From the NCBI GenBank assembly GCA_030690895.1, contig JAUYFQ010000086.1:1-64000 (forward strand): 64,000 nt of DNA, read 5' to 3'. This DNA is from Sulfuricellaceae bacterium (GTDB lineage: Bacteria > Pseudomonadota > Gammaproteobacteria > Burkholderiales > Sulfuricellaceae). Under the pieces are notes generated by a model. The model saw only the letters and a list, made by a program, of their open reading frames with translations. It made no database searches and was not told the origin of the DNA. This document shows, in pieces, positions 36,514-46,064 of the stretch; position 1 is the stretch's first letter, and every line of letters begins with the position of its first letter. The translations under genes and the position numbers were made by a program.

Positions 36514-39348
36514 TCACCCCAATGCCGCATCCACCAATGCCCTCTGCTGCTCTGCATGATCTGCCAGATATCCCACCGCAGGCGCTGCCGAGGATTTGCG
36601 ACTGGAATAGCTCAGCGACTGGCCAGCCTTCATGTGCTGGCGCAGGTAGTGTTCGATGGCGTACCAGGCGCCCTGGTTTTTCGGTTCTTCCTGCACCCAC
36701 ATGACTTCCCTGGCCTGGGCGTAAAGCTGCATTTGCGCTGCAAATTCTTCATGAGGGAAGGGGTAGAGCTGTTCCACGCGCAGGATGGCGACATCCTTGA
36801 TTTTTTGCTCACTGCGCGCTGCGATCAAATCGTAGTACACCTTGCCGCTACAGGCGACTACCCGCCTCACCGCCTTGGGATCAAGGTTTTCCTGTTCCGG
36901 GATCAGGGGCTGGAAGCCGCCATTGGCAAGCTCATCCAGGCTCGACACGGATCCCTTGTGACGCAGCATGCTCTTGGGGCTCATGATGATGAGCGGCTTG
37001 CGATAAGGGCGCAACATCTGGCGCCGCAACATGTGAAACATCTGCGCCGGGGTGGATGGCACGCAGACTTGCATGTTGTACTCGGCGCAGAGTTGCAGAT
37101 AACGCTCCAGCCGCGCCGAGGAATGCTCCGGACCCTGGCCTTCGTAGCCGTGCGGCAGCATCATCACCAGGCCGCATAGCCGTCCCCATTTGGTTTCGCC
37201 CGCACAGATGAACTGGTCGATGACCACCTGCGCGCCATTGGCAAAATCCCCGAACTGGGCTTCCCAGAGCACCAGTTGATCCGGTTCTGCAGTCGAATAC
37301 CCGTACTCGAACCCCAGCACAGCGGCTTCGGACAGCACCGAATCAATCACCAGGAAGTGCGGCTGATTTTCGGAAATATGCTGCAGGGGAACAAATTCGC
37401 CGTCGTGCCACTTATCGCGGTTCTGGTCGTGCAGCACGGCATGGCGATGGAAGAAGGTGCCGCGCCCGCTGTCCTGGCCGGAAATACGGATGCCGTAGCC
37501 ATTTTCGAGCAAAGCGGCGTAGGCCAGATTTTCTGCCATGCCCCAGTCCAGCGGCAGCTTGCCCTCGCCCATCAGACGGCGATCGGCCAGAATCTTCTCC
37601 ACCCGAGGATGCAGGACGAAGTTGTTCGGCACGCTGGTCAGGCGTTCCGACAGGCGCTGCAAGTCAGGCAAGGGCACAGCGGTGAGCGCGGGGAGGTTCC
37701 AGTTGGCGTTGGTGAATTTTTTCCAGTCGGTCGCGTAGGCGCGCTTGAAGTTGCTCAACACCGGCTTGCACCTGAGCTGCTCGCCCGCGTCCAGCGTAGC
37801 GGTGTGATTGGTGATCATCAGCGCAGCTTCATCTGCCGTCACCACGCCCTCGGCAACCAGACGGGCAGCGTAAATATGGCGTGTGCCGGGGTGCTTGGCG
37901 ATTTTTTTATACATCAGCGGTTGCGTTACCGCTGGCTCATCCTGCTCGTTGTGGCCCAGACGGCGCAGGCAGATCATGTCGATCACCACATCCTTCTTGT
38001 ACATCATGCGGTAATCGAAGGCGATCTGGGCCGCCAGCAGCACTGCTTCGGGGTCGTCGCCATTGACGTGAAACACCGGCGCCTCGACCATTTTGGCCAC
38101 ATCGGTACAGTACAGACTGGAGCGCGTGTCGCGCGCATCCGAGGTGGTGAAACCGATCTGGTTGTTGACCACGATATGGACCGTGCCACCAGTCTTGAAA
38201 CCGCGCGTCTGCGACATGTTCAGCGTTTCCATCACCACGCCCTGGCCAGCGAAGGCCGAATCGCCGTGGATCAGTACCGGGATCACCTGCTCGCCCAGGC
38301 GGTCGTTGCGGCGATGTTGACGGGCGCGTACCGACCCCTCCACGACCGGATTGATGATTTCCAGATGCGAGGGGTTGAACGCCAGCGTGACATGCACCGG
38401 GCCGCCCGAAGTGGTCACATCGGATGAAAACCCCTGATGGTATTTAACATCGCCCGTCGTGACATGATCATCGTGGGCATGAACCCCCTCGAATTCCTTG
38501 AACAGGTCGCGCGGCATTTTGCCGATGATGTTGACCAGCACGTTGAGCCGCCCCCGGTGCGCCATGCCCAGAATCACTTCCTGCACTCCGCGTGCACCGG
38601 ATAGTTCCACCAGGTGATCGAGCAAGGGAATCAGGCTTTCGCCCCCCTCTAGCGAAAAACGCTTCTGGCCGACAAAGCGGGTGTGCAGGTATTTCTCCAG
38701 CGTTTCTGCCGCCGTCACGCGGCCTAGAATATGTTTTTTCTGCGCGGCGGAAAAATCCGGGCGCGCCCGGCGGCCTTCAATTTCGGCCTGCAACCAGCGC
38801 TTCTGGCCGGTATCACTGATATACATGTATTCGGCACTGAAGGTGCCGCAATAGGTTTCTCGCAGCATCGCCAGGATTTGCGCCAGCGTGGCCTTGCCCA
38901 TGCCGATCAGCGAGCCGGTCTCGAACTCCGTGGTCAGGTCATTTTCTGACAGCTCATAATGCGCCAGTTCCAGCTCCGGGATATGCGGGCGCTCAAAGCG
39001 TTGCAGCGGGTCAACGCTCGCATGGCGCGCGCCGAGAAAACGGTAGGCGTTGATGAGTTGCAGCACCTTGACCTGCTTGTGGGCCTGATTTACCAGCACT
39101 GAACAGGCGCCAGCGGAGGCCGACAGGTGGGGCTCCCTGGCGCGTTGCACCAGAGATTCGCGGATCAGCGAATGGGAAATGTCGCGCGGGGCAGCCGTGG
39201 CTGTCTGTTGCAGCCGCTCAAAACAGGCACGCCATTCCTCGCTGACCAGCGAGGGATCGGCCAGCCAGGAATCGTACAAATCTTCCACAAACCCGGCATT
39301 ACCGCCATCCAGCCAGGAGTTATCCAGAAAATCCTGCAACAGGCTCAT
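36514..39348 (-). CDS. odhA: 2-oxoglutarate dehydrogenase E1
   Basis: A 944-residue thiamine-diphosphate enzyme that decarboxylates 2-oxoglutarate, the E1 of the complex whose E2 is sucB. It has the N-terminal E1 peptide (LLQDFLDNSWLDGGNAGFVEDLY), the GMAHRGRLNVLVNI segment, the ThDP-binding region (HVNGDDPEAVLLAAQIAFDY) and the C-terminal EPKNQGAWYAIEHYLR segment. Length is normal. It lies downstream of gltA in the usual TCA cluster order, but the expected direct neighbour sucB has been separated from it by the RecQ/DprA cassette. Confidence 0.97.
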   Translation of the reverse strand: MSLLQDFLDNSWLDGGNAGFVEDLYDSWLADPSLVSEEWRACFERLQQTATAAPRDISHSLIRESLVQRAREPHLSASAGACSVLVNQAHKQVKVLQLINAYRFLGARHASVDPLQRFERPHIPELELAHYELSENDLTTEFETGSLIGMGKATLAQILAMLRETYCGTFSAEYMYISDTGQKRWLQAEIEGRRARPDFSAAQKKHILGRVTAAETLEKYLHTRFVGQKRFSLEGGESLIPLLDHLVELSGARGVQEVILGMAHRGRLNVLVNIIGKMPRDLFKEFEGVHAHDDHVTTGDVKYHQGFSSDVTTSGGPVHVTLAFNPSHLEIINPVVEGSVRARQHRRNDRLGEQVIPVLIHGDSAFAGQGVVMETLNMSQTRGFKTGGTVHIVVNNQIGFTTSDARDTRSSLYCTDVAKMVEAPVFHVNGDDPEAVLLAAQIAFDYRMMYKKDVVIDMICLRRLGHNEQDEPAVTQPLMYKKIAKHPGTRHIYAARLVAEGVVTADEAALMITNHTATLDAGEQLRCKPVLSNFKRAYATDWKKFTNANWNLPALTAVPLPDLQRLSERLTSVPNNFVLHPRVEKILADRRLMGEGKLPLDWGMAENLAYAALLENGYGIRISGQDSGRGTFFHRHAVLHDQNRDKWHDGEFVPLQHISENQPHFLVIDSVLSEAAVLGFEYGYSTAEPDQLVLWEAQFGDFANGAQVVIDQFICAGETKWGRLCGLVMMLPHGYEGQGPEHSSARLERYLQLCAEYNMQVCVPSTPAQMFHMLRRQMLRPYRKPLIIMSPKSMLRHKGSVSSLDELANGGFQPLIPEQENLDPKAVRRVVACSGKVYYDLIAARSEQKIKDVAILRVEQLYPFPHEEFAAQMQLYAQAREVMWVQEEPKNQGAWYAIEHYLRQHMKAGQSLSYSSRKSSAAPAVGYLADHAEQQRALVDAALG

Positions 39349-39387
39349 GTCGCTCCCGAATTGTTGTTATCTTCTTCAAAGACCATC

Positions 39388-39446
39388 ACCACGGGGCGCA
39401 CGGGGAAAAAGCATTCCATCTCAGCCTTCCCCGTGTGCCCCGTGGT
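39388..39446. repeat. Inverted repeat between gltA and odhA
   Basis: Two 19-base arms (39388-39406 and 39428-39446) are reverse complements with one mismatch, around a 21-base loop. The arms are very GC-rich (CACGGGG blocks). On the minus strand it follows gltA; an A/T-rich tract follows only weakly, so this is either a terminator-like attenuator or a REP-type structure between two TCA-cycle genes. Confidence 0.75.
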
Positions 39447-39472
39447 TAAATTTTACAAGTTGACCAATACCA

Positions 39473-40765
39473 TCACCGCTCCCCAATTGGCCTGAAATCG
39501 CGCCGCTGCGGCCCCAGATACAACTGGCGCGGGCGGCCGATTTTTTGCTCGGCATCGCTCACCATTTCAGTCCATTGAGAAATCCAGCCGACCGTGCGGG
39601 AAATGGCGAAAATAGCGGTGAACATGTTTACCGGCACGCCCATGGCTCGCAGAATGATACCGGAATAAAAATCCACATTGGGGTAGAGTTTTTTCTCGAT
39701 GAAATAAGGATCTTCCAGCGCGATGCGCTCCAGTTCCAGCGCGATGCTGAACAGGCGGTCGTCGTGCATGCCCAGTTCGTTCAACACCTCGTGGCAAGTC
39801 TGACGCATCAGCTTGGCGCGCGGGTCGAAATTTTTGTACACACGGTGGCCGAAGCCCATCAGGCGAAAAGGGTTGCTCTTGTCCTTGGCACGCGCAATAA
39901 ACTGGGGAATATTGGATACATCGCCAATTTCCTCCAGCATTTTCAGCACCGCCTCGTTGGCGCCGCCATGCGCTGGCCCCCACAGCGAAGCAATGCCCGC
40001 CGCGATACAGGCGAAAGGATTCGCGCCGCTCGAACCCGCCAGGCGTACCGTCGAAGTCGAAGCGTTCTGTTCGTGATCGGCATGCAGAATCAGAATCCTG
40101 TCCAGCGCCTTCACCAGCACAGGGTTAGGTTCATAAGCCTCGCACGGCGTCGAAAACATCATGTGCAAAAAATTGGCCGCATAGCCCAGGCGGTTTTGCG
40201 GGTAGGAAAAAGGCTGCCCCATGTTGTATTTGTAGCTCATGGCCGCGATGGTCGGCACTTTCGAAAGCAGGCGGTGCGCCGAAATCTCCCGATGGCGGGG
40301 GTCGCTTACATTAGCCGAATCCTGATAAAACGCCGACAGCGCGCCAACCACCCCGACCATCACCGCCATCGGATGCGCATCGCGACGGAAACCACGGAAA
40401 AAATAATTGATCTGGTCATGCACCATCGCGTGGGTACGAATGATGTGGTCAAAGTCCTGTTTCTGTTCCAGCGTCGGCAATTCGCCATACTGAAGCAGGT
40501 AACAGACTTCGATGAAATCGGCCTGCTCGGCCAGTTGCTCGATCGGATAGCCGCGATACAGCAACACGCCTTGATCGCCGTCGATATAGGTAATGCCGGA
40601 ATTGCAACTGCCGGTCGACATGAATCCGGGGTCATAGGTAAACACGCCATGCTTGCCCAGCCCGCGAATATCCACCACATCCGGGCCCAAGGTGCCTGAA
40701 TAGATAGGCAACTCGATCGGCGGCTGCCCATTTCCAAGATCCAGATACGCCTTGCGTTCAGCCAT
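39473..40765 (-). CDS. gltA: Citrate synthase
   Basis: A 430-residue type II citrate synthase, the entry step of the TCA cycle. The catalytic residues are visible: the histidine in [18 protein letters not shown], the histidine in [14 protein letters not shown] and the downstream aspartate region ([20 protein letters not shown]). The N-terminal beta-rich domain typical of hexameric, NADH-sensitive enzymes is present. Start at 40765 ([10 protein letters not shown]) is supported by a GGGAGAAG site; a longer frame to 40840 overlaps sdhE and is rejected. It lies 20 bases after sdhE. Confidence 0.97.
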   Translation of the reverse strand: MAERKAYLDLGNGQPPIELPIYSGTLGPDVVDIRGLGKHGVFTYDPGFMSTGSCNSGITYIDGDQGVLLYRGYPIEQLAEQADFIEVCYLLQYGELPTLEQKQDFDHIIRTHAMVHDQINYFFRGFRRDAHPMAVMVGVVGALSAFYQDSANVSDPRHREISAHRLLSKVPTIAAMSYKYNMGQPFSYPQNRLGYAANFLHMMFSTPCEAYEPNPVLVKALDRILILHADHEQNASTSTVRLAGSSGANPFACIAAGIASLWGPAHGGANEAVLKMLEEIGDVSNIPQFIARAKDKSNPFRLMGFGHRVYKNFDPRAKLMRQTCHEVLNELGMHDDRLFSIALELERIALEDPYFIEKKLYPNVDFYSGIILRAMGVPVNMFTAIFAISRTVGWISQWTEMVSDAEQKIGRPRQLYLGPQRRDFRPIGER

Positions 40766-40785
40766 GTTACTTCTCCCAAAATCCG

Positions 40786-41034
40786 TTAATTTTCGTGCCC
40801 GCCGCGCAGCAAGGCGACCACAGCAGAAGCATCGGCACACTCACCGCGCACCTTCTGCCACAATTCCTGATCTTCCAGTTCCAGCAGAGCCTCGAACTCC
40901 TGTTGCTGCAATGCCGTCAGCCCTGCGTAATTCTCGCTTAGAAAACGCGCCAGCACCAGATCAAGTTCCAGCATCCCGCGCCGACAGCGCCAGCGGAGGC
41001 GGTTGAGGACTGCCAAATCAGCGCCCAAGTCCAT
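40786..41034 (-). CDS. sdhE: Succinate dehydrogenase assembly factor SdhE
   Basis: An 82-residue flavinylation factor for succinate dehydrogenase. The key RGMLELD motif (the RGxxE signature that contacts SdhA) is present in [18 protein letters not shown]. The ATG at 41034 is my choice; a longer frame to 41100 reads into hsdM. Its first 17 bases overlap the 3' end of hsdM, which is foreign to the TCA cluster. In related genomes sdhE follows sdhCDAB; here the sdh genes are not upstream and a restriction island stands in their place, so the native promoter may have been lost. Confidence 0.88.
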   Translation of the reverse strand: MDLGADLAVLNRLRWRCRRGMLELDLVLARFLSENYAGLTALQQQEFEALLELEDQELWQKVRGECADASAVVALLRGGHEN

Positions 41035-42493
41035 TAGCCACGTCCCTGAACGATGCCAGCGCCGCTTCAAGATGCTCAATGATTTCCTGTTGCAGCACAT
41101 CCGGCGGCGGCAGGTCGTCCAGATTTTCCAGGCTATCGTCCTTCAGCCAGAAGATGTCCAGGCTGGCTTTGTCACGCGCCATCAAGTCGTTGTAGCTGAA
41201 GTACTTGAAGCGCTCCGTCTCAAGGCGCTCGTGCCGGTTGTCGGGGTTGTAACAGGCCACAAAGTCTTGCAAATCGTCGAGTTTCAGCGTCCGCGTTTTC
41301 AGCGTGAAGTGCTTGTTGGTGCGCAGGTCGTAGAACCAGACCCCCTTGGTGTGAATCTGACCGTCCTTGGGCTTTGCATCAAAGAACAGCACATTCGCCT
41401 TTACGCCTTGCGCGTAAAAAATACCCGTGGGCAGGCGCAGCACGGTGTGCACGTCGCAGTTTTCCAGCAGTTTGCGGCGGATTTTTTCGCCTGCGCCGCC
41501 TTCGAACAGCACGTTATCCGGCAGCACCACGGCGGCTTTGCCGTCAGACTTCAACATGCTGACAATGTGCTGCAAGAAGTTGAGCTGTTTGTTCGACGTG
41601 GTTTCCCAGAAGTCTTGCCGTTCGTAGGTCAGAGCCTCCTTGTCTTCTTCACCTTCTTCATTGGTAAAGGTCATGCTGCTTTTCTTGCCAAACGGCGGAT
41701 TGGCCAGTACGTAATCCACCTTCCGCTTGGGCTCTGTAATCAGCGCATCCGAACGCTCCACCAACGGTTCGCCATCCAGCTCGCCGATGCTGTGCAAGAA
41801 CAGGTTCATCAAGCACATGCGGCGCGTGTTGGGCACGATCTCGTTGCCGTGAAAGGTCTTGTCGCGCAGAAACTCTTTCTGGCGCTTGTCTAGCCCCGCT
41901 CGCCCTGAGCCTGTCGAAGGGGGCCGCGTCAGCCAGTTGTAGGTGCCAAGGAAAAAGCCCCCGGTGCCGCACGCCGGGTCGGCAATGGACTTCATGGGTT
42001 CCGGCCTCACGCAGGCCACCATCGCTTCGATCAATGCTCGTGGGGTGAAGTACTGGCCTGCCCCGCTCTTGGTGTCTTCCGCGTTCTTTTGCAGCAGCCC
42101 TTCGTACAAATCGCCCTTGGTATCGGCATCGAGGCTGATCCAGTTTTCTGCATCAATCAATTGCACCAGGCGCGAAAGCTTGGCCGGGTCTTGAATCTTG
42201 TTCTGCGCTTTGAAGAAGATGGCGCCCAACATGCCCGGCTCCTGTCCCAGCTTATGCAGGGTGGCCAAGTAATGCGACTCCAGCGGCTCGCCCACTTTGC
42301 ACGTCAGGCTGGCCCAGTCATAACCTTTGGGGATGTGGGTGTCGCGGTTATAAGGCTCTTGCGCATATTCGTGCGCCAGCTTCAGGAACAGCAGGTAAGT
42401 GAGCTGCTCCAGATAATCGCCATAACCCACGCCGTCGTCGCGCAGGGTGTGGCAGAAGTTCCAGACTTTCTGGACGAGGGAAGAAGTATTCAT
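41018..42493 (-). CDS. hsdM: Type I restriction-modification methyltransferase subunit HsdM
   Basis: A 491-residue N6-adenine methyltransferase subunit. It has the N-terminal HsdM domain (SLVQKVWNFCHTLRDDGVGY), SAM-binding motif I DPACGTGGFF and catalytic motif IV NPPFG. With HsdS it methylates and protects host DNA. The ATG at 42493 overlaps the stop of the TOPRIM gene (ATGA). Between motifs I and IV, the peptide PPSTGSGRAG is encoded by a REP-like palindrome inserted in frame; it lies between core motifs and could be tolerated as a surface loop. The last 17 bases overlap sdhE. Confidence 0.93.
   Translation of the reverse strand: MNTSSLVQKVWNFCHTLRDDGVGYGDYLEQLTYLLFLKLAHEYAQEPYNRDTHIPKGYDWASLTCKVGEPLESHYLATLHKLGQEPGMLGAIFFKAQNKIQDPAKLSRLVQLIDAENWISLDADTKGDLYEGLLQKNAEDTKSGAGQYFTPRALIEAMVACVRPEPMKSIADPACGTGGFFLGTYNWLTRPPSTGSGRAGLDKRQKEFLRDKTFHGNEIVPNTRRMCLMNLFLHSIGELDGEPLVERSDALITEPKRKVDYVLANPPFGKKSSMTFTNEEGEEDKEALTYERQDFWETTSNKQLNFLQHIVSMLKSDGKAAVVLPDNVLFEGGAGEKIRRKLLENCDVHTVLRLPTGIFYAQGVKANVLFFDAKPKDGQIHTKGVWFYDLRTNKHFTLKTRTLKLDDLQDFVACYNPDNRHERLETERFKYFSYNDLMARDKASLDIFWLKDDSLENLDDLPPPDVLQQEIIEHLEAALASFRDVANGLGR
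41898..41923. repeat. REP-like element inside hsdM
   Basis: One copy of a palindromic repeat with core GCCCTGAGCCTGTCGAAGG (41902-41920) lies within hsdM and is translated as part of PPSTGSGRAG. The same core recurs in hsdS, in the GIY-YIG gene and in nearby gaps. Confidence 0.85.
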
Positions 42494-43191
42494 GCGGGGA
42501 ATGCCTGTGCAATGGGCTGGACTTGTTGATCGAACAAGGCAGCTTGCGTGCAATGGGCTTTCACTTGCGCCCACTGCGACGTCACGGCTCCTGCCAGATT
42601 TCTGTATTCACGCACCGTCTTGCGGATTCTCTGTGCTTTGGGTAACTGGGCAAGCTGGGTTTCAATATGCAGATTGCACTCCAGCCCTGCGAGCAATGCA
42701 TTATTCATCGGAAGCGTGGCAGCAGAAAGCCATGCTTCCGTAGCTTTCGATGGAATACAAAACAGGCTTTTTGGCCCGGTTGCTGGAATGCCTAGCCAAC
42801 TTAGCATGACGGCCTCCAGTGCAGTCACGGTATTGGTGGGCGGAGGGCAGGGTCGAACGCATGGCAATGGTTGAAGCGTGTGGGCAGCTTGCACAACTGC
42901 ACCCCCGCAATCTGCATAGCTTTTGTCCGCCACATCTGCATCTAGGTGCACAATCACCAGATCAAAATGACTCAGAGTGGGGTCAGATTCTATGCTCGCC
43001 GTGCCACGCTGGCGAAATTCCTGACACCATTTGAATACACCACCCCAGCCGCCGCCCATTCCGGGCCTTGTCGGTTCCGGCTGTAACTGATTGAGCACAA
43101 AGGGACGCTGCAAAATGGCTTTTAACGCCGCCTCAATCACGATGAAGTCAGTTGGCCCCTCAGCCACCAGCGCAATTCGGGGATCAGACAT
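42490..43191 (-). CDS. TOPRIM-like nuclease-type protein (DUF4276/RloB-like)
   Basis: A 233-residue protein with the layout of small TOPRIM-domain partners of OLD/RloA-type ATPases. The N-terminal glutamate motif is VAEGPTDFIVIEAAL (residues 9-23), the acidic pair is VIVHLDADVADKS (about residues 78-90), and a later glutamate lies in PSKATEAWL (about residue 150). These match the acidic metal-binding centre expected for TOPRIM. Its start overlaps the ATPase gene by eight bases and its stop overlaps hsdM, so all three are coupled. ATPase-plus-TOPRIM pairs next to restriction genes resemble RloAB and PARIS (AriA/AriB) modules. The family assignment is by motif only. Confidence 0.7.
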   Translation of the reverse strand: MSDPRIALVAEGPTDFIVIEAALKAILQRPFVLNQLQPEPTRPGMGGGWGGVFKWCQEFRQRGTASIESDPTLSHFDLVIVHLDADVADKSYADCGGAVVQAAHTLQPLPCVRPCPPPTNTVTALEAVMLSWLGIPATGPKSLFCIPSKATEAWLSAATLPMNNALLAGLECNLHIETQLAQLPKAQRIRKTVREYRNLAGAVTSQWAQVKAHCTQAALFDQQVQPIAQAFPA

Positions 43192-44362
43192 TCGGCATCG
43201 CCCCCAGATTTCCCATCAGCCACAGACGTGACAAAGGATATTGCGCATTCATTGCCAACAATCCGGCGCTGATTTCAATTCGGCGCACAACTGTATGCCC
43301 CTCACTATTGCGTTCTACTGCAAATAGCCTGATTTCAGAGTCAGTCAAATCCAGGCCATCAAGCACGGCCGGGTTATGTGCGGTGAACAACAATTGCCTC
43401 TGAGCATCGCCTCTTGCCAACCAGCCCGACAGCTTTGCCGTCAGTCGCCCAACCAATCGAGGATTTAACGCCTGATCAAGGTTATCGATAGCAAAAAACT
43501 TCGGCGCATGGGGAGACAGACACAAGATTGCGCAGAACAACACATATAGCGCACCCTCACTGGCGTCATAGGCCGTCAGCGTGTTGCGGCTCTTGCGCAT
43601 GAATCGGTCAGTGAACTTCAGCACCTCCTTGGTGCGCGCAACAGAGGGCGACAAAAGCGACCCGGCAGATGACGTGGTTTGAATATCGGCCACCCAATCC
43701 ACCAGCTCAAACACGCTATCCAGCAAGTCGTCGTCATGATCGAGCACGGACTTGCGGAACTCGGCAAATCCCTCAGCCAGGCGCCCACCCGCCAAGCCCA
43801 CCGGGTTGCGCGATTGCGGATCGCCCACCATCGCCCGCAAGGTCGGCGTATTGGGGGAGTAGATCGCAAAGTTCTGTATGCGCTGCATCAGGTCAGCTGC
43901 CGGCCTGTCGGTCGCCACCTCCACCAGGCGCAAGGCAGCCAATCCCGCAGTGGGCGTCAGGTTGCGTTTGTTGCGCACACCATCAGACACAATTTCACTT
44001 GTTTCATCGGACAAGCGTTCGGTCTTGAAGGACCAGGCAGGTTCGGGGTTTTCCAGTGGATTCAACAGCGACACGCGGTAGTTGGCACTTTGAGTGCCTT
44101 GAGCGCTCAAGCCGATATGCACCGGCACGCTCGCCGATTCAAACGAGGTTTTGTAGAGCCGAGGAACGCCCGGGCGCACACCACGACGCAGCAGAGATTC
44201 ATCATCCACTTTTCCGCTGGCCGCCGCGCCCAGCACGCCAATCGCCTCCAGGATATTGCTTTTCCCCACCCCGTTGGCACCGATAAAACAGTTCACGCGC
44301 CCCAGCTCAATGGTTTGCGACACGATGGATTTGAAGCCATCAATCTGAATGCTGCGGATCAT
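43184..44362 (-). CDS. ABC-type AAA ATPase (RloA/AriA-like) paired with a TOPRIM protein
   Basis: A 392-residue ATPase of the RecF/SMC-like ABC class. Walker A is GANGVGKSN (about residues 28-36), the Walker B-like segment is FFAIDNLDQALNP, and the H-loop is FTAHNPAVLDG. The domain between them is helical and variable. Such proteins act as sensors in phage-defence modules, often with a TOPRIM partner encoded next door, as here. It lies 64 bases after hsdS and overlaps the TOPRIM gene by eight bases. The glutamate that normally follows the Walker B aspartate reads as asparagine (IDN), so ATP turnover may be unusual. Confidence 0.75.
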   Translation of the reverse strand: MIRSIQIDGFKSIVSQTIELGRVNCFIGANGVGKSNILEAIGVLGAAASGKVDDESLLRRGVRPGVPRLYKTSFESASVPVHIGLSAQGTQSANYRVSLLNPLENPEPAWSFKTERLSDETSEIVSDGVRNKRNLTPTAGLAALRLVEVATDRPAADLMQRIQNFAIYSPNTPTLRAMVGDPQSRNPVGLAGGRLAEGFAEFRKSVLDHDDDLLDSVFELVDWVADIQTTSSAGSLLSPSVARTKEVLKFTDRFMRKSRNTLTAYDASEGALYVLFCAILCLSPHAPKFFAIDNLDQALNPRLVGRLTAKLSGWLARGDAQRQLLFTAHNPAVLDGLDLTDSEIRLFAVERNSEGHTVVRRIEISAGLLAMNAQYPLSRLWLMGNLGAMPNV

Positions 44363-44426
44363 GATTTCCCCCTGAATGGTGGCTGACTCATTGTTGTGAG
44401 AATAATATACCCATCAATTTTTTTGT

Positions 44427-46052
44427 TCATGCCGGATCCTTCGCTTTGCGGCTACGCGGTTTTTTCGCCGCATCATGTTCAGCCCGTTCGGCGCGGATGC
44501 GCTCCAGCAGCACGCTGGCCGGTTCGTCGTCGGGGTCTTGCGGCACCAGTTGGCCGGAGAAGGCGGCTTTGAGGAGATTTTTGCGTTGGGCGGCGGATTG
44601 TTTGAGGGAAAGCTCTACTGCTTGCTCTTGGCGGTTAAGGTTTTCAATCTGCAATTCGAGCTGACTCAATAATTCTCTTTGTTCTGATGCCGGACCCAAT
44701 GGCACAGGGAACATCCGCAACATGGTCATGTTGATTGACGCCAGGTTGGTCGTTTGCTTACCTGCGTTTTGGAACCACGTCTTCCCGAAGGTATTGCCAT
44801 GATGCGAGATCAACTCTGGCAGCAACTCTGGTAAATACGGTCGCATCCGGAAAACATGGTTTTGATGAATGCAGTTGGCCACTTCGTCACGCCATAACCA
44901 GCCTCGACCAAGCTTGTCGCGATCACCGCCTTCATTAAACAAGACGTCACCGGCTTGCAGCGTCAATTCGGCAATATCACGCTCGGTAGCAAAAATGGTT
45001 TTGACTTCGGATAGATCGAGAAAGCCACGTTGGACATTCGCCACCCGCAGATACGGCACTTCGCGAACCTGCACACTTGCGTCGCGCTTTGTGCCCTTGG
45101 CAACGCCAGACGCAATCTCGCCCAGCATGTCCAAACTCGCCCACACCCACCCCTCCGGCAATTCCGGCAAATTACTGGTGTCGGGCTGCACTGGCTCGGG
45201 GTATTTTCTCTGCCAGTCTTTGGGCGGGGGCTTGCCCTGTTCGGCAAACTTGAGCGTTTGCTTGGCTTCCCAGCGAGCGCGGCGTTCGGTGAGGATGCGT
45301 TGCAGCAGTTGGGCGCCGGTTTCGTATTCATCCGTTCGTCCTGAGCCTGTCGAAGGATGAACGGATGAATACGTTGCCGCATCAAGCCCTTCGACAAGCT
45401 CAGGGCGAACGGCTTTGCGCGCCGCACGCCATTCGGCGGTGAGCGCGCCTTCCACGGCGGCTTTCAGCAGCGATTGGCGGTATTGCCCCAGCTTTTTCTG
45501 CGCGGCCTTGAGTTCGGCCACCCCAGCGTCTAAGTCGGAGAGCAGTTCTTCGAGTTTTTCGATGATGCGGGTTTGTTCGGCGAGAGGTGCGCAAGGAAAC
45601 GGGATCAGCGCCGACTTCGCCCCTGAAATTTCAAGAAAAGTAGTTCCACTAGCCAAAGCTTCAGCATGTTGTTTGGCAGACGTGAGCCAATAGTAGAGAT
45701 AGTCTGAATTCAAACCAGCGGCGGGTACGAAACTCTTAAAACCTTGGTTCGTAGTTACAGGGCGAGAAGCGATGGCAACGTAACCAATCGGCGCACGCGA
45801 ACTGAAGAGAACCGACCCCTGTGGTAACCACCGTGCGCCAGAACCGTCGAGCCCTTGTTCAGAGATATAACGCGCACCGCCTGAAATGGTTTTGCTGGAA
45901 TACCCGGACATGTCCGCAGGTGTAATCCATGGAATTTCACCGTCGAAGTTGCTCGGATTGTTTGTACTTGGCGTGCCACCACCGATAACGTCTGCAACAT
46001 CGCCCATTGTTGTCCAACGCCAAGTCATTGGTAGCCCCCACAAATCACTCAC
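44427..46052 (-). CDS. hsdS: Type I restriction specificity subunit HsdS
   Basis: A 541-residue specificity subunit with two target-recognition domains (about residues 1-165 and 290-460). Each is followed by a conserved helical spacer (LDAGVAELKAAQKKLGQYRQ and LNRQEQAVELSLKQSAAQ). It determines the DNA sequence methylated by HsdM. The start is a GTG at 46052, which keeps the family-typical LPxxWRW beginning; an ATG at 46028 is an alternative. After the first spacer, the stretch RPELVEGLDAATYSSV and HPSTGSGRTDEYE is encoded by two REP-like palindromes inserted in frame, lengthening the linker between the halves. Confidence 0.9.
   Translation of the reverse strand: MSDLWGLPMTWRWTTMGDVADVIGGGTPSTNNPSNFDGEIPWITPADMSGYSSKTISGGARYISEQGLDGSGARWLPQGSVLFSSRAPIGYVAIASRPVTTNQGFKSFVPAAGLNSDYLYYWLTSAKQHAEALASGTTFLEISGAKSALIPFPCAPLAEQTRIIEKLEELLSDLDAGVAELKAAQKKLGQYRQSLLKAAVEGALTAEWRAARKAVRPELVEGLDAATYSSVHPSTGSGRTDEYETGAQLLQRILTERRARWEAKQTLKFAEQGKPPPKDWQRKYPEPVQPDTSNLPELPEGWVWASLDMLGEIASGVAKGTKRDASVQVREVPYLRVANVQRGFLDLSEVKTIFATERDIAELTLQAGDVLFNEGGDRDKLGRGWLWRDEVANCIHQNHVFRMRPYLPELLPELISHHGNTFGKTWFQNAGKQTTNLASINMTMLRMFPVPLGPASEQRELLSQLELQIENLNRQEQAVELSLKQSAAQRKNLLKAAFSGQLVPQDPDDEPASVLLERIRAERAEHDAAKKPRSRKAKDPA
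45327..45410. repeat. Pair of REP-like elements inside hsdS
   Basis: Two oppositely oriented copies of the REP core lie here. The first, 45327-45369, is bracketed by an 11-base inverted repeat (TTCATCCGTTC ... GAACGGATGAA). The second is 45386-45410. Together they form a BIME-like pair and are translated in frame in the linker of HsdS. Confidence 0.85.
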
Positions 46053-46064
46053 TCCACCAACCCC

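Noticed and set aside
37276-38427. Long plus-strand open frame opposite odhA
   Set aside because: It is the reverse-strand shadow of a well-conserved dehydrogenase gene and has no recognisable protein content or ribosome binding site.
39545-40699. Long plus-strand open frame opposite gltA
   Set aside because: It is an antisense shadow of citrate synthase; composition is histidine/arginine-rich as such shadows are.
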